Below are positions 20,275-28,665 of a DNA stretch of 64,000 nucleotides, piece after piece. Position numbers and translations under genes: made by a program. The notes beneath the pieces are model-generated. The model was given only the letters and a program-made list of their open reading frames with translations, searched no databases and had not been told where the DNA came from. Positions within the stretch are counted from its first letter, which is position 1, and every line of letters starts with the position of its first letter. The stretch is taken from assembly GCA_016722655.1 (NCBI GenBank), contig JADKIR010000004.1:806001-870000 (forward strand). The letters run 5' to 3'. The DNA comes from Cytophagaceae bacterium (lineage in GTDB: Bacteria > Bacteroidota > Bacteroidia > Cytophagales > Spirosomataceae).

Positions 20275-21024
20275 ATGATTGGAGTCTTTGATTCGGGAAT
20301 CGGAGGATTAACACTTTTGAAGGAGCTGGTAAAAACCCTCCCAAAAGAAGATTTTCTTTATTATGCCGATACCGAAAATGTGCCCTATTCTTACAAAACC
20401 AGAGAGCAAATACTTGAATTTGTGGAGAATGCCGTTATTTTTCTTCGAAGAGAAGGCTGCAAAGCCATTGTGCTGGCCTGTAATACCGCCACCAATGTGA
20501 GCATTGAGTATTTGAGAGAAAAATATGATTTTCCGATTATTGCCATTCAGCCAGCTGTGAAGGTAGCTTTTGACAATAATGAACCAGAAAAGCGTATTCT
20601 GGCTTGTGCCACACCGGTTACACTTTCGGCTGATAGATTTGAAAATCTTATTAATTCATTGGATATCAATCATATAGTTGATAGGCTTCCCCTGCCTGGA
20701 TTAGTGGAATTTGCTGAAAATGAAATTTTTGAAGATGAAAAAGTTTTGGAATACCTGAAAACTGAATTTTCGAAATTTGACCTCTATCATTATAAATATA
20801 TCGTCTTGGGCTGTACACATTTTACTTATTATGAAGATTTTATAAAGCAAAACTTTCCATCACTTACGCCGGTTGATGGCAACGAAGGCACTGCCCGTCA
20901 TCTCAAAAATACTCTTGAAGCTTTGGGTTTACTCTCAGTTAATGGAACTGGAAATGTGAGATTTGTGGAATCAGGTCAATATGTAAAAGATGAAAGCAGG
21001 TTTTTGAGGTATTTAGGAAGATAG
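20275..21024 (+). CDS. murI: Glutamate racemase
   Basis: 249 residues. MurI interconverts L- and D-glutamate for peptidoglycan. The fold signatures are intact: MIGVFDSGIGGLTLLKEL at the N-terminus, catalytic Cys69 in 'LACNTATN' and catalytic Cys180 with the following Thr-His in 'VLGCTHF'. Length is close to the usual 260. It stands alone between a terminator and the vapBC module. Confidence 0.95.
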   Translation: MIGVFDSGIGGLTLLKELVKTLPKEDFLYYADTENVPYSYKTREQILEFVENAVIFLRREGCKAIVLACNTATNVSIEYLREKYDFPIIAIQPAVKVAFDNNEPEKRILACATPVTLSADRFENLINSLDINHIVDRLPLPGLVEFAENEIFEDEKVLEYLKTEFSKFDLYHYKYIVLGCTHFTYYEDFIKQNFPSLTPVDGNEGTARHLKNTLEALGLLSVNGTGNVRFVESGQYVKDESRFLRYLGR

Positions 21025-21129
21025 TTTTTGTCATTCGTTAGAAATTATTACTTTTGATTATATCTATTGATATAGGTTGAAATTAAATGTCCATAAAATA
21101 GATTACATTTTTATTTAATCAGCTTAAAA

Positions 21130-21366
21130 ATGACAATTGCATCAATTAAAATATCGAAAATTGGAGGCAATCAAACCCTTTCTATACCTGAAGAGATGAA
21201 ATTTTCAGATGATAAGGTATTTTTAAAGAAAGTAGGTAATACAATATTGATTATTCCATACCATGATGCCTGGAAAAACCTGATTGAAGGTGTAAATGGT
21301 TTTTCAGACGATTTTATGAATTTACGTGATCAACTTGAAAGTCAAAACAGAGAAAATCTAGAGTAA
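21130..21366 (+). CDS. vapB: VapB-like antitoxin (AbrB/SpoVT fold)
   Basis: 78 residues. The N-terminal half has the swapped-hairpin DNA-binding pattern of AbrB-type antitoxins ('ISKIGGNQTLSIPEEMKF...VFLKKVGNTILIIP'); the C-terminal half is the toxin-binding tail ('WKNLIEGVNGFSDDFMNL'). Its stop codon overlaps the start of the PIN toxin by one base (TAATG), the normal order for vapBC. It should autoregulate the operon by binding its promoter. Confidence 0.85.
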   Translation: MTIASIKISKIGGNQTLSIPEEMKFSDDKVFLKKVGNTILIIPYHDAWKNLIEGVNGFSDDFMNLRDQLESQNRENLE

Positions 21367-21767
21367 TGGAATATTTACTTGACACTAATATTTGCATTTA
21401 CATTATAAAAAAGAAGCCAATTCAAGTTTTCGAGAAACTTATTTCTCTCAATCCAGGTCAGGTTGGTATTTCTTCTATAACTTTAGCTGAACTGCAATAT
21501 GGGGTTGCCAAAAGCACAAATTCCAAATCCAACTCCGAAGCATTGGAAAAGTTTTTGGTTCCTTTAGAGATTCTTGAATTTGATTCATTAGCTGCTGTAG
21601 AATATGGTAGAATCAGAACAAATTTAGAAAAAAATGGAACCCCAATCGGCCCAATGGATTTGTTGATTGCGGCAAACGCAATAGCTGAAAATTTAGTTTT
21701 GGTTACCAACAATGAAAGAGAATTTGAAAGGGTTGAAGGGCTTAAAATAGAGAATTGGACAAATTAA
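21366..21767 (+). CDS. vapC: VapC-type PIN domain ribonuclease toxin
   Basis: 133 residues with the acidic PIN site: Asp6 (LLDTNI), Glu42 (TLAELQYG), Asp98 (GPMDLLIA) and the fourth position Asn115/116 in 'VTNNEREF', where many VapCs have Asp. The toxin is a Mg-dependent RNase restrained by VapB. The gene ends exactly at the base before the convergent pnuC stop, with no terminator between them. Confidence 0.9.
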   Translation: MEYLLDTNICIYIIKKKPIQVFEKLISLNPGQVGISSITLAELQYGVAKSTNSKSNSEALEKFLVPLEILEFDSLAAVEYGRIRTNLEKNGTPIGPMDLLIAANAIAENLVLVTNNEREFERVEGLKIENWTN

Positions 21768-22421
21768 TCACCCCTTTCTGTATTTCTTCGTCCACTCCAT
21801 AGCTCCGAAGGTGGCGATCACACAAAAAGCTGCATACAACAAAGAATAAAGTTTGACATCTTTAACAAAATACATGTAGGTGCTGATCAGGTCAATGGCC
21901 AGCCACATCCACCAGGCTTCCACTTTCTTTTTCATGAGCATAAAAGTAGCCACAATGCTCATCACGGTTGTGAAACTGTCCATATATGGAAATGCACTGG
22001 GCAGGCTAAATAATTTCGGAAAAAATTCGTGAAGGTTTTTGGAAAATGTACCCATCAAAGCAGTAGTAATCAAGCCTCCTACAATGAGAAACAAAGCATT
22101 TTTTTGTGTCAATCTTGTGATTTTAAGCTCCTGTTTTTGGTTGGCCTCTGATTCTTTTGGAAACTTCCACAACCAGAACCCAATTATGTTGGTTATAAAG
22201 AAAAAGCCTTGTAAAAACATATCGGGGTAGAGCTGAATCTGATAAAACATGATAGCTGCCAGCACTACATTTATTAGCCCGACCATCCAGCTCCAGACAT
22301 TTTCTTTTGCAGAAAGCCAAACCGCATATCCACCGGTCAAAGTAGCCCAAAACTCCAGGTGACTCATGGGATAGCCCCAGAATGTGAAGAATATGTTTTT
22401 TATATCGAAAAATTGAATCAT
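21768..22421 (-). CDS. pnuC: PnuC-family nicotinamide riboside (or related vitamin) transporter
   Basis: 217 residues with about seven membrane helices. Family motifs: 'VWLSAKENVWSWMVGLINVV' and 'NIIGFWLWKFPKE' (the W-x-W pair of the substrate site), and 'AWWMWLAIDLISTYMYFVKD' towards the end. PnuC proteins move unphosphorylated nicotinamide riboside by facilitated diffusion; paralogues PnuT (thiamine) and PnuX exist in Bacteroidota. No TPP riboswitch was seen upstream, which weakly favours the nicotinamide riboside role. No adjacent NadR-type kinase is present. Confidence 0.88.
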   Translation of the reverse strand: MIQFFDIKNIFFTFWGYPMSHLEFWATLTGGYAVWLSAKENVWSWMVGLINVVLAAIMFYQIQLYPDMFLQGFFFITNIIGFWLWKFPKESEANQKQELKITRLTQKNALFLIVGGLITTALMGTFSKNLHEFFPKLFSLPSAFPYMDSFTTVMSIVATFMLMKKKVEAWWMWLAIDLISTYMYFVKDVKLYSLLYAAFCVIATFGAMEWTKKYRKG

Positions 22422-22429
22422 TTCTTTTT

Positions 22430-22562
22430 GGTTCCGGGTAACGAGTTATGAGTTCCGAGATTTTTTCAAAAAGACTCTCGAATTTATTTTATAAACAATT
22501 AAATATCAAAAGTGTCCAGCCTTGAAAATTTTACTCATTCACCCTCACAACTCGGCACTAAA
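22430..22562. repeat. Pair of inverted GAGTT/CGAG short repeats
   Basis: GGGTAACGAGTTATGAGTTC at 22435-22454 and, in the other orientation, GTGAG/CCGAG-like units at 22545-22562 (CTCACAACTCGGCACT on the plus strand). Together they bracket about 90 bases between pnuC and the DUF2480 gene. Confidence 0.5.
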
Positions 22563-22571
22563 ACTTTATGA

Positions 22572-23084
22572 TTAATTACTTTTCTTCTTAAATAGCGGTA
22601 CAGTACTGCATGGTTCACCAAACATCAGGCTGCGGGCAAGGGGTTTGAGGATTCTGGTCAGTTCTACATAAACTTCCACTGGAATTGAAGCATTACTACA
22701 GCCTTTTACCACTATGCGTTGATCCTGAAATTCCTCCCAATTTATTTTTCGGAAAATCTCTTCGAAAATTTTTATTTCCAATTGTTCCAGATTGCCGAAA
22801 ACCACCAATTCTGCCACCTCGCTCATATGGCCGGCCAAAAGCATATATGCCCAGGTAGGCACTATGGCATCTGCAGTGCAAACTATTCCCACATATTTTC
22901 CCCGATATTGCTCCCAATCATGTGTTTTCAAAAACTCCCTGAAGTCTTTTTCTTTCAGGATCAACTCCATGAAAAGATTCTGCTTCAGGTCATATAGTGC
23001 CCTTTCTCCTTTAGGATAGTATTCTTCCAGGTCAAAAGTTATTAACCCGCTCTGCGTCACACGATTTACGATTGTTTCTTCCAT
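22572..23084 (-). CDS. DUF2480 family protein
   Basis: 170 residues, soluble, no signal peptide. The N-terminal 'NRVTQSGLITFDLEEYYPKG' and the central 'GKYVGIVCTADAIVPTWAYM' match what I recall of the DUF2480 family, which is found almost only in Bacteroidota and often lies near metabolic or iron-sulfur genes. A conserved 'KGCSNASIPVEVYVELT' segment near the C-terminus includes a Cys. No biochemical role is established. It lies 12 bases downstream of the membrane-protein gene and probably shares its transcript. Confidence 0.85.
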   Translation of the reverse strand: MEETIVNRVTQSGLITFDLEEYYPKGERALYDLKQNLFMELILKEKDFREFLKTHDWEQYRGKYVGIVCTADAIVPTWAYMLLAGHMSEVAELVVFGNLEQLEIKIFEEIFRKINWEEFQDQRIVVKGCSNASIPVEVYVELTRILKPLARSLMFGEPCSTVPLFKKKSN

Positions 23085-23096
23085 TTTGGTTTTTAA

Positions 23097-24044
23097 CTAT
23101 TCCACCCTTACCACCGAATCATCCTCTAAATCAGAATTAGTCTCCAATTTTACTCTTTTTTCCAAACTGATTGGGTTGGCATCAAAAAACGCCCTGGCAA
23201 GTGTAAGATTAAAGATTTTTAAAAAAGTTCTTGCCAAAACCGAAACTTGCTGAACCAAAAACATCATAAAAATAGTAATGCTGGTGCTCATTTGTGTCAG
23301 GCTGTCGATTCCCAAATACACCAATAGCAACAAAAAACCAACAAAAAGAACTCCCCAAAACAGCAAAAATGTCACAGGTCTTTTCATAGTGTAGCCAAAA
23401 GCCTTTCCAAAAGCTTCCCAGGGACCTAAATCGTCCTTTTGGCTCATCATGACTTTTGCATACATATTTTGCACTATTACCACACTAAAAAAGTACGTTA
23501 AAATTGCAATCGGTGGCAGCATCACAAAAAAATAGGTTTTCTCGCTTCCACCTTCGCCTATCGAAGCAAAAATAAAGAAAAACATACCTGAAAACGCTAC
23601 CAAAACCAACAGGAAAATCAAAGAATACAGCAGCAACATCAAGAATTTTCCAAACAGCTTACTGCCTCCTGCAAAAAAATCGGCAAAAGTAAATTCCTTA
23701 TTTTTAATCACTTGCAGAATTCCACCATCGAAAAAATTGCTCAAAAATAAGTACACAATTCCTATTACAAATATCAATGAAAACAGCGGCTTGAAAGCAT
23801 CTCCGCTTTGGTTGATAAAATCACTGAAAATCATAAAGTCGAAGTCTTTCAGCAAAGCATCCAATGCTACCGAGGTATCAGCCTCATTGAGAAAAGTAAC
23901 ATAAAATGGTCTCGCCACCAGCATTGCCAGTACAAATCCAACTCCATATATCAAAAACAACATCTTTGGTCTGCTCCAGACCGCCGAAAACGCCGATTTA
24001 ATCATAATTTCTTTTAATTGCACAAATATACCATCAAAAGTCAT
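23097..24044 (-). CDS. Polytopic membrane protein of unknown function
   Basis: 315 residues with about six hydrophobic helices. The hydrophobic segments include 'MLFLIYGVGFVLAMLVARPF', 'PLFSLIFVIGIVYLFLSNFF', 'FLMLLLYSLIFLLVLVAF' and 'FLLFWGVLFVGFLLLLVYLG'. An acidic cytoplasmic tail closes the protein. The pattern resembles DUF4013/DUF975-like bacterial membrane proteins, but I cannot assign a role. The start at 24044 is chosen because its ATG overlaps the stop of the upstream MazG-like gene as ATGA, a sign of translational coupling. It is followed closely by DUF2480. Confidence 0.7.
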   Translation of the reverse strand: MTFDGIFVQLKEIMIKSAFSAVWSRPKMLFLIYGVGFVLAMLVARPFYVTFLNEADTSVALDALLKDFDFMIFSDFINQSGDAFKPLFSLIFVIGIVYLFLSNFFDGGILQVIKNKEFTFADFFAGGSKLFGKFLMLLLYSLIFLLVLVAFSGMFFFIFASIGEGGSEKTYFFVMLPPIAILTYFFSVVIVQNMYAKVMMSQKDDLGPWEAFGKAFGYTMKRPVTFLLFWGVLFVGFLLLLVYLGIDSLTQMSTSITIFMMFLVQQVSVLARTFLKIFNLTLARAFFDANPISLEKRVKLETNSDLEDDSVVRVE

Positions 24045-24367
24045 TTCAACTTCGGATTATTCTTATGCCTTTCGGCATCTCGTATTGACTTTTTCTCCAG
24101 ATTTTTCTCCAGAGCATCTGTTAAGTTCACACCAGTTTGGTTGGCAAGACTTACCAGCACAAAAAGCACATCAGCCATCTCATCGCCAAGATCTTTGCCT
24201 TTGTCAGATTCTTTTTCTGATTGCTCGCCGTATCTTCTGGCCATTATTCGGGCTACCTCACCTACCTCTTCCATCAAAATCGCCGTATTCGTAAGTTCAT
24301 TGAAATACCTTACACCGGTTGTGTTAATCCACTTATCTACAGTATTTTGTAATTCATTTATTGTCAT
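24041..24367 (-). CDS. MazG-like nucleotide pyrophosphohydrolase
   Basis: 108 residues, a single MazG/all-alpha NTP-PPase domain. The Mg-binding acidic motifs are visible: 'ILMEEVGEVARIMARRYGE' (E-E-x-x-E) and 'LGDEMADVLFVLVSLAN' (E-x-x-D). These enzymes hydrolyse (d)NTPs to NMP and PPi, often damaged or non-canonical nucleotides. First gene of a three-gene minus-strand unit with the membrane protein and DUF2480. A second, distinct family member lies at 52386. Confidence 0.88.
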   Translation of the reverse strand: MTINELQNTVDKWINTTGVRYFNELTNTAILMEEVGEVARIMARRYGEQSEKESDKGKDLGDEMADVLFVLVSLANQTGVNLTDALEKNLEKKSIRDAERHKNNPKLK

Positions 24368-24390
24368 ATTCTTTACATATTTTTGAGGGC

Positions 24391-24512
24391 GATCCCCACC
24401 TCTTGCCCTTTGATATGGGCAAGAAGTGGGGCCGGGCTTTCGCCTTTACTCCTCCCACGCCACGCCATTCGGCTAAGGCGTGGTGCGGGGTATCGGCTCT
24501 ATCCCTATCGCA
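24391..24512 (+). repeat. Structured intergenic repeat, copy 3 (divergent)
   Basis: Starts with a 15-bp stem (CCCCACCTCTTGCCC with GGGCAAGAAGTGGGG, one mismatch), then CCGGGCTTTCGCC, a second hairpin (CCACGCC/GGCGTGG) and ends TCGGCTCTATCCCT. Order and end motifs match copies 1 and 2; the interior differs. It fills the divergent gap between the MazG-like and DinB genes. Confidence 0.65.
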
Positions 24513-24670
24513 TTAATTGTCTTCTTTTACAGTGCTAATTTAATCATCCAATAGCAATAATTACTAAAAATCCCTGACAAGACAATTACCATTAAGTAAA
24601 AACCCCTTTCAAAATCCAATCTCATCCATAAATTTTCGTTTCTTTGAAAATAAACAAACCCTCTATTGAC

Positions 24671-25294
24671 ATGGAAAAAAACATTGACCGCCGGAAATTT
24701 ACCCAGAATCTCGGCATAGGCCTTGGAACTTTTATGCTCCCATTGACCGGAATCAGCCAACCGGTTATGATTCTCGACGAAAACAACCTCAACCACATTG
24801 GTCCCCGTTCGGGCTTTACACCCCAAATTGGCACCTTGATTTCGATGCTTGACTGGCTGAGCAATTCGGTGATTCAATATAATAGAAAATTATCCGTCGA
24901 GCAGTTGGACTTCCTGTTTGACAAGGAATCTAATACCATTGGCTCATTGATGATGCATTTGGCCGCCACCGAGGTTATTTATCAGGATCTTACGTTTCAT
25001 AATTTGGAAGAATTCACCCCTGAAAACAAGAAGAAATGGAACATTGCTATGGAACTGGGGGATGACGCCCGGAAAGAAATCAAAGGCAACCCGCTGAGTT
25101 ATTACAAGGATATGTTTGATGAGGTGCGGGCTACGACCAAAGCCGAAATGAAAAAACGAGATGACAAATGGCTTTTAAGCGGCGAAACCAAAGAATGGGA
25201 CTGGAACAACTACTGTAAATGGTTTCATGTGGCCGAGCATTATGCCAATCATCGGGGTCAAATGACCTGGTATGCCAAAAGATTGCCAAAATAA
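24671..25294 (+). CDS. DinB-fold protein with Tat-like signal
   Basis: About 207 residues from the ATG at 24671; the open frame extends to a TTG at 24644, but the ATG gives the natural start before a twin-arginine-like signal ('DRRKFTQNLGIGLGTFMLPL'). The rest is a DinB/YfiT-like four-helix bundle: 'TIGSLMMHLAATEVIYQDL' supplies the first metal His and 'FHVAEHYANHRGQMTWYAKR' the other two. DinB-fold proteins bind divalent metal and often transfer thiols; few have a known substrate. Export with a Tat-type signal would be unusual for the family. No operon partner. Confidence 0.78.
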   Translation: MEKNIDRRKFTQNLGIGLGTFMLPLTGISQPVMILDENNLNHIGPRSGFTPQIGTLISMLDWLSNSVIQYNRKLSVEQLDFLFDKESNTIGSLMMHLAATEVIYQDLTFHNLEEFTPENKKKWNIAMELGDDARKEIKGNPLSYYKDMFDEVRATTKAEMKKRDDKWLLSGETKEWDWNNYCKWFHVAEHYANHRGQMTWYAKRLPK

Positions 25295-25394
25295 GATTCG
25301 ATTTCAAACCTTTTCTAAAGTATATTTTGGTCTAATGATTTTTACTTTTAGTCTCATTGCTCTAATCAAAATAAGGGCAATAGGCTTTTTTTTG

Positions 25395-25402
25395 TAATTT
25401 TG
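25395..25402 (+). promoter_or_regulatory. Putative -7 element TAATTTTG
   Basis: Matches TAnnTTTG, 36 bases before the ATG at 25439. No clear -33 element. Confidence 0.45.
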
Positions 25403-25438
25403 AGAAATCAAAAAAACATCAAACAAAAAACCATTAGC

Positions 25439-26416
25439 ATGAAGCGTTCCGGACTTTTTCTCCTGGCTTGCATATTTACTATTTTTTTGGGTTCCTGGGG
25501 GATGTGGGGGCATTACGCCATCAATCAATCAGCCATTTTTGCCTTGCCGCAGCCTTTGAGTCAGTTTTTTTACAATCACATCGATTTTGTTTCTGAAGGT
25601 GGTAACCTGCCTGATGTGAGGAAATACAGCCACCTAAAAGACAAGACTGAAGGACCTCGCCATTATATTGATATTGAAGACTTTGGGGATATAGCATTTG
25701 ACAGTATCCGCACCAAAAAGTGGGATGAAAAAAGCCTTCAAAAATGGGGTTCTCTGCCCTGGTTTATGAGCGATACTTACAAAAGTTTGGTGGCTTCGAT
25801 GAAAGGCGGTCGCCGCACAGAAACACTCTTTACTGCAGCTGAGTTGGGCCACTATATTGCCGACGCTCACATGCCATTGCATACTTCGTCTAACCATGAC
25901 GGCCAGCTAACCAATCAACGAGGAATTCATGCTCATTGGGAAGCCTTGTTGGTGGAACGTTATGGTAAAGGGTATAATTTGAAAGTTAACAATGCAACAT
26001 ATATCAAGGATTTAGATGCCGAAATCTGGAAAATTGTCAAGGAAACCCATAGTCTTGTAGATACACTTTTGGCTGTTGACAGAAAACTTAGAAGTGAATT
26101 CCCTGCAGATAATCTTTATGAAAAAGACGCTGAAGGAAAAGTTAGAAAGAATAAATTTGGTCAATGGGTTTTTTCAAAAGAATATTCGGAACTGCTTCAT
26201 AATGCCCTGAATGGCATGGTTGAAAAACAAATGAGAAAATCGGTGCAGGATGTGGCAAACTTCTGGTACACTGCATGGGTTGATGCCGGAAAGCCAGATT
26301 TGGTTTCAATGGATCAGCCTGATGTGACCAAAAGAGCTCAAAAACAATATAAAAAGGACTTGAAAATCTGGAATAAAGGAACGGTACCTTATCAATATCT
26401 GGAAAAAGAATATTGA
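25439..26416 (+). CDS. S1/P1 nuclease / zinc-dependent phospholipase C superfamily protein
   Basis: About 325 residues from ATG 25439; the frame continues to a TTG at 25400 but the ATG opens on the signal sequence (MKRSGLFLLACIFTIFLGSWG). A Trp and His for the trinuclear zinc site follow at once (SWGMWGHYAINQSAI). Further metal ligands lie in 'GPRHYIDIEDFG', 'ELGHYIADAHMPLHTSSNH' and 'IHAHWEALLVERY'. Family members are nucleases/phosphodiesterases or phospholipases of the periplasm or outside. The sequence does not show which; Bacteroidota paralogues are usually annotated as zinc-dependent phospholipase C family. Ends at a strong bidirectional terminator. Confidence 0.82.
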   Translation: MKRSGLFLLACIFTIFLGSWGMWGHYAINQSAIFALPQPLSQFFYNHIDFVSEGGNLPDVRKYSHLKDKTEGPRHYIDIEDFGDIAFDSIRTKKWDEKSLQKWGSLPWFMSDTYKSLVASMKGGRRTETLFTAAELGHYIADAHMPLHTSSNHDGQLTNQRGIHAHWEALLVERYGKGYNLKVNNATYIKDLDAEIWKIVKETHSLVDTLLAVDRKLRSEFPADNLYEKDAEGKVRKNKFGQWVFSKEYSELLHNALNGMVEKQMRKSVQDVANFWYTAWVDAGKPDLVSMDQPDVTKRAQKQYKKDLKIWNKGTVPYQYLEKEY

Positions 26417-26437
26417 CATATTAGACTTTGAATAAAA

Positions 26438-26478
26438 AAAACTCCCGGCCTATGATTTTGAGGTCGGGAGTTTTTTTG
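26438..26478. terminator. Bidirectional terminator
   Basis: Eleven-bp stem ACTCCCGGCCT/AGGTCGGGAGT with A and T tracts on both sides, between the convergent S1/P1-like and dsbD genes. Confidence 0.88.
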
Positions 26479-26566
26479 TAAAAATGCTACTAAAGATAAT
26501 ATTATTGCCACATTTCAAAAAGCGTGGCTATTCTGAATATAATGAGGTTTTCAAAAGATTTACAAT

Positions 26567-28552
26567 TCATTTTGATTGAAATTCTGCTTTACCTTTATCA
26601 AGGAATTCAATGAATTGTTCTGCACTGCAATATCCCTGCGGTTTTACTACCATTTCTCCTTTTGTATCAACAATGATATAAAAAGGTTGAGCGTTATTGT
26701 TGTATTTGCTGATTTCGAGATCTATATTTTTGTCTCCGATGGTAACTTTTAACTTATTGTCATATTTGGAAACGTATTGTTTTTCTTTAGGTAGCTCTTC
26801 TTTATCATCAACATAAAGTGAGGCAATTATAAAATTATCACGAAGACGACTGTTGACAGCAGGGTCGGACCAAACGTTTTCTTCCATTTTGCGGCAATTG
26901 GCACAAGCATGGCCGGTAAAATCAATCAAGATGGGTTTATTTACTGATTGTGCATAAGGAAGGGCGTCGTCAAAGTCTTTGAAGCCTTTGAGGTTATAGG
27001 GTAATTTACGAAGTTTAGGATCGAAGATTTCATCAGAATGTTCACCTACGGGCATGGGAGGCAAAATACCTGAAAGTAGGCTAAGTGGTTTATTAGCAAC
27101 ACCCGGTGTCATATATATAGCTAACGCAAAAAATATTATGGCAAAAATGGATCTTGATGGTGTAAGTTTTTCGATTTTATCATCTTTGGGCATACGCATA
27201 TAGCCTAGAATGTAAATGCCTATGATTACTGCTATGACGATCCAGATTACCAGAAATATGTTTCGATGAATTAAATGCCAGTTGTATGCAAGGTCAATGT
27301 TACTAAGAAATTTAAGGGCGAGGGCAAATTCGAGAAAACCAAAGACAGCTTTGAGTTCATTAAGCCAGCCGCCACTTTTAGGCATCTTTTTGAGAAATTG
27401 GGGAAACATTGCCAAACCAGAAAAAACCATGGCAAATGGTAATCCAAAAGCGAGCATCCCATAAACCGGACGCATGACTTCGCCCTGAGCCGCTGCTATA
27501 AGCAAGGTACCTACAAATGGCACCGTACAACTGAACGACACTACGACCAAGGTAAGAGCCATAAAGAAAATACCTATAAGACCTCCTTTGTCGCCTAAAC
27601 GATCGATTTTATTGACAGTTTCATGCGGTAGAACGATTTCAAATGCTCCTAACAGGGAAACTCCAAACAATATAAATACTATAAAAAATATGAGATTGGG
27701 GATCCAATGGGTGCTGAGCCAGTTGAGAAATGGAGCACCCAGCAACATAGTAATAAGACCCATGATTGCGAAAATGACCATAATAGAAATGCCATAAAAT
27801 ACTGCTTTGGATTTACCGTCTTTTTGTTTAGTAAAAAAGCTGACAGTCATAGGCATAATAGGGTAAATGCAAGGCATGAAAATACTAGCGAAGCCTGCTC
27901 CAAAAGCAATCAATAGAAATTTCCAAAGGCTGCTGTCTGGTTCTGTGCCGGTTGGAGGTGTATTGGTTGTTGATTTTCCAACTCCTGATTCTTTCACTTC
28001 AGGAATAGCAGAGCCTGTTCCTGAGGGGGTATCAACGGGTGTAATGCTGCTTTCGGAGCTGTCCTTTTCAATTGCCTTTTCACCAGGTATTGCTTTGATT
28101 TTTATTTCAATATCTTCTTTTCCGTTGACACATCTGCCGTCGACATCGGTACATGACTGGAACTCGATGTGAGTGTTTACAACTGTGTTTTCATTTAGAA
28201 TTTTTATCTTCTGAATAAACGTAGCCGATTTTTTATGAATCAAAACATCAGATTCCCAGATTTCCTCATAAACCTTTGCAGGGGATGGATTTTCGGTTAT
28301 ACCTCCCACTAATCTAAAATCCGAGGAATTTTTGAAACTGATTACTGTAATTAGTGGACCGATATCGGGACTCATTTTTGATGAATACAACTTCCAGTCT
28401 TTTTGTATGTTAGCTTTCAATTTCACTTCCACGACATCGCCTATTTTGGGATTTTTCGGAGATGTTTCATATGACCAGGTAGTTGGTTTTTCAATTTGGC
28501 CAAAGGCCTGAATTGTGGAAAATAGAAAAACTATTATTTTGATAAATTTCAT
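26567..28552 (-). CDS. dsbD: DsbD-like thiol:disulfide interchange protein
   Basis: 661 residues with the full three-part layout. Signal peptide (ends FGQ), an N-terminal periplasmic immunoglobulin-like domain with a Cys pair (CTDVDGRC), a CcdA-type membrane core of about eight helices with redox Cys in 'MPCIYPIMPMTVSFF' and 'SFSCTVPFVGTLL', and a C-terminal thioredoxin-like domain with 'GHACANCRKMEENVW' (C-x-x-C). DsbD carries reducing power from cytosolic thioredoxin to periplasmic proteins, keeping isomerases or cytochrome-maturation proteins reduced. Length and order are normal for Bacteroidota. Single gene on the minus strand. Confidence 0.93.
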   Translation of the reverse strand: MKFIKIIVFLFSTIQAFGQIEKPTTWSYETSPKNPKIGDVVEVKLKANIQKDWKLYSSKMSPDIGPLITVISFKNSSDFRLVGGITENPSPAKVYEEIWESDVLIHKKSATFIQKIKILNENTVVNTHIEFQSCTDVDGRCVNGKEDIEIKIKAIPGEKAIEKDSSESSITPVDTPSGTGSAIPEVKESGVGKSTTNTPPTGTEPDSSLWKFLLIAFGAGFASIFMPCIYPIMPMTVSFFTKQKDGKSKAVFYGISIMVIFAIMGLITMLLGAPFLNWLSTHWIPNLIFFIVFILFGVSLLGAFEIVLPHETVNKIDRLGDKGGLIGIFFMALTLVVVSFSCTVPFVGTLLIAAAQGEVMRPVYGMLAFGLPFAMVFSGLAMFPQFLKKMPKSGGWLNELKAVFGFLEFALALKFLSNIDLAYNWHLIHRNIFLVIWIVIAVIIGIYILGYMRMPKDDKIEKLTPSRSIFAIIFFALAIYMTPGVANKPLSLLSGILPPMPVGEHSDEIFDPKLRKLPYNLKGFKDFDDALPYAQSVNKPILIDFTGHACANCRKMEENVWSDPAVNSRLRDNFIIASLYVDDKEELPKEKQYVSKYDNKLKVTIGDKNIDLEISKYNNNAQPFYIIVDTKGEMVVKPQGYCSAEQFIEFLDKGKAEFQSK

Positions 28553-28604
28553 ACAATTTTTTTTAATGTATTAAGATATACGAAAATGTAATATCTATTG
28601 TTAA

Positions 28605-28641
28605 CAAAAAGCCCTGCAAAAATATTTCATTTTGTAGGGCT
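28605..28641 (-). terminator. Terminator after the PorP/SprF gene
   Basis: Twelve-bp stem AGCCCTGCAAAA/TTTTGTAGGGCT (one G-T pair) with a T tract on the minus strand. Confidence 0.8.
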
Positions 28642-28665
28642 AAAATGTTATTTATGTCACAAAGC

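Noticed and set aside
22422..22571. TPP or other riboswitch upstream of pnuC
   Set aside because: No CUGAGA or other conserved core was found; the region holds the GAGTT-type repeats instead.
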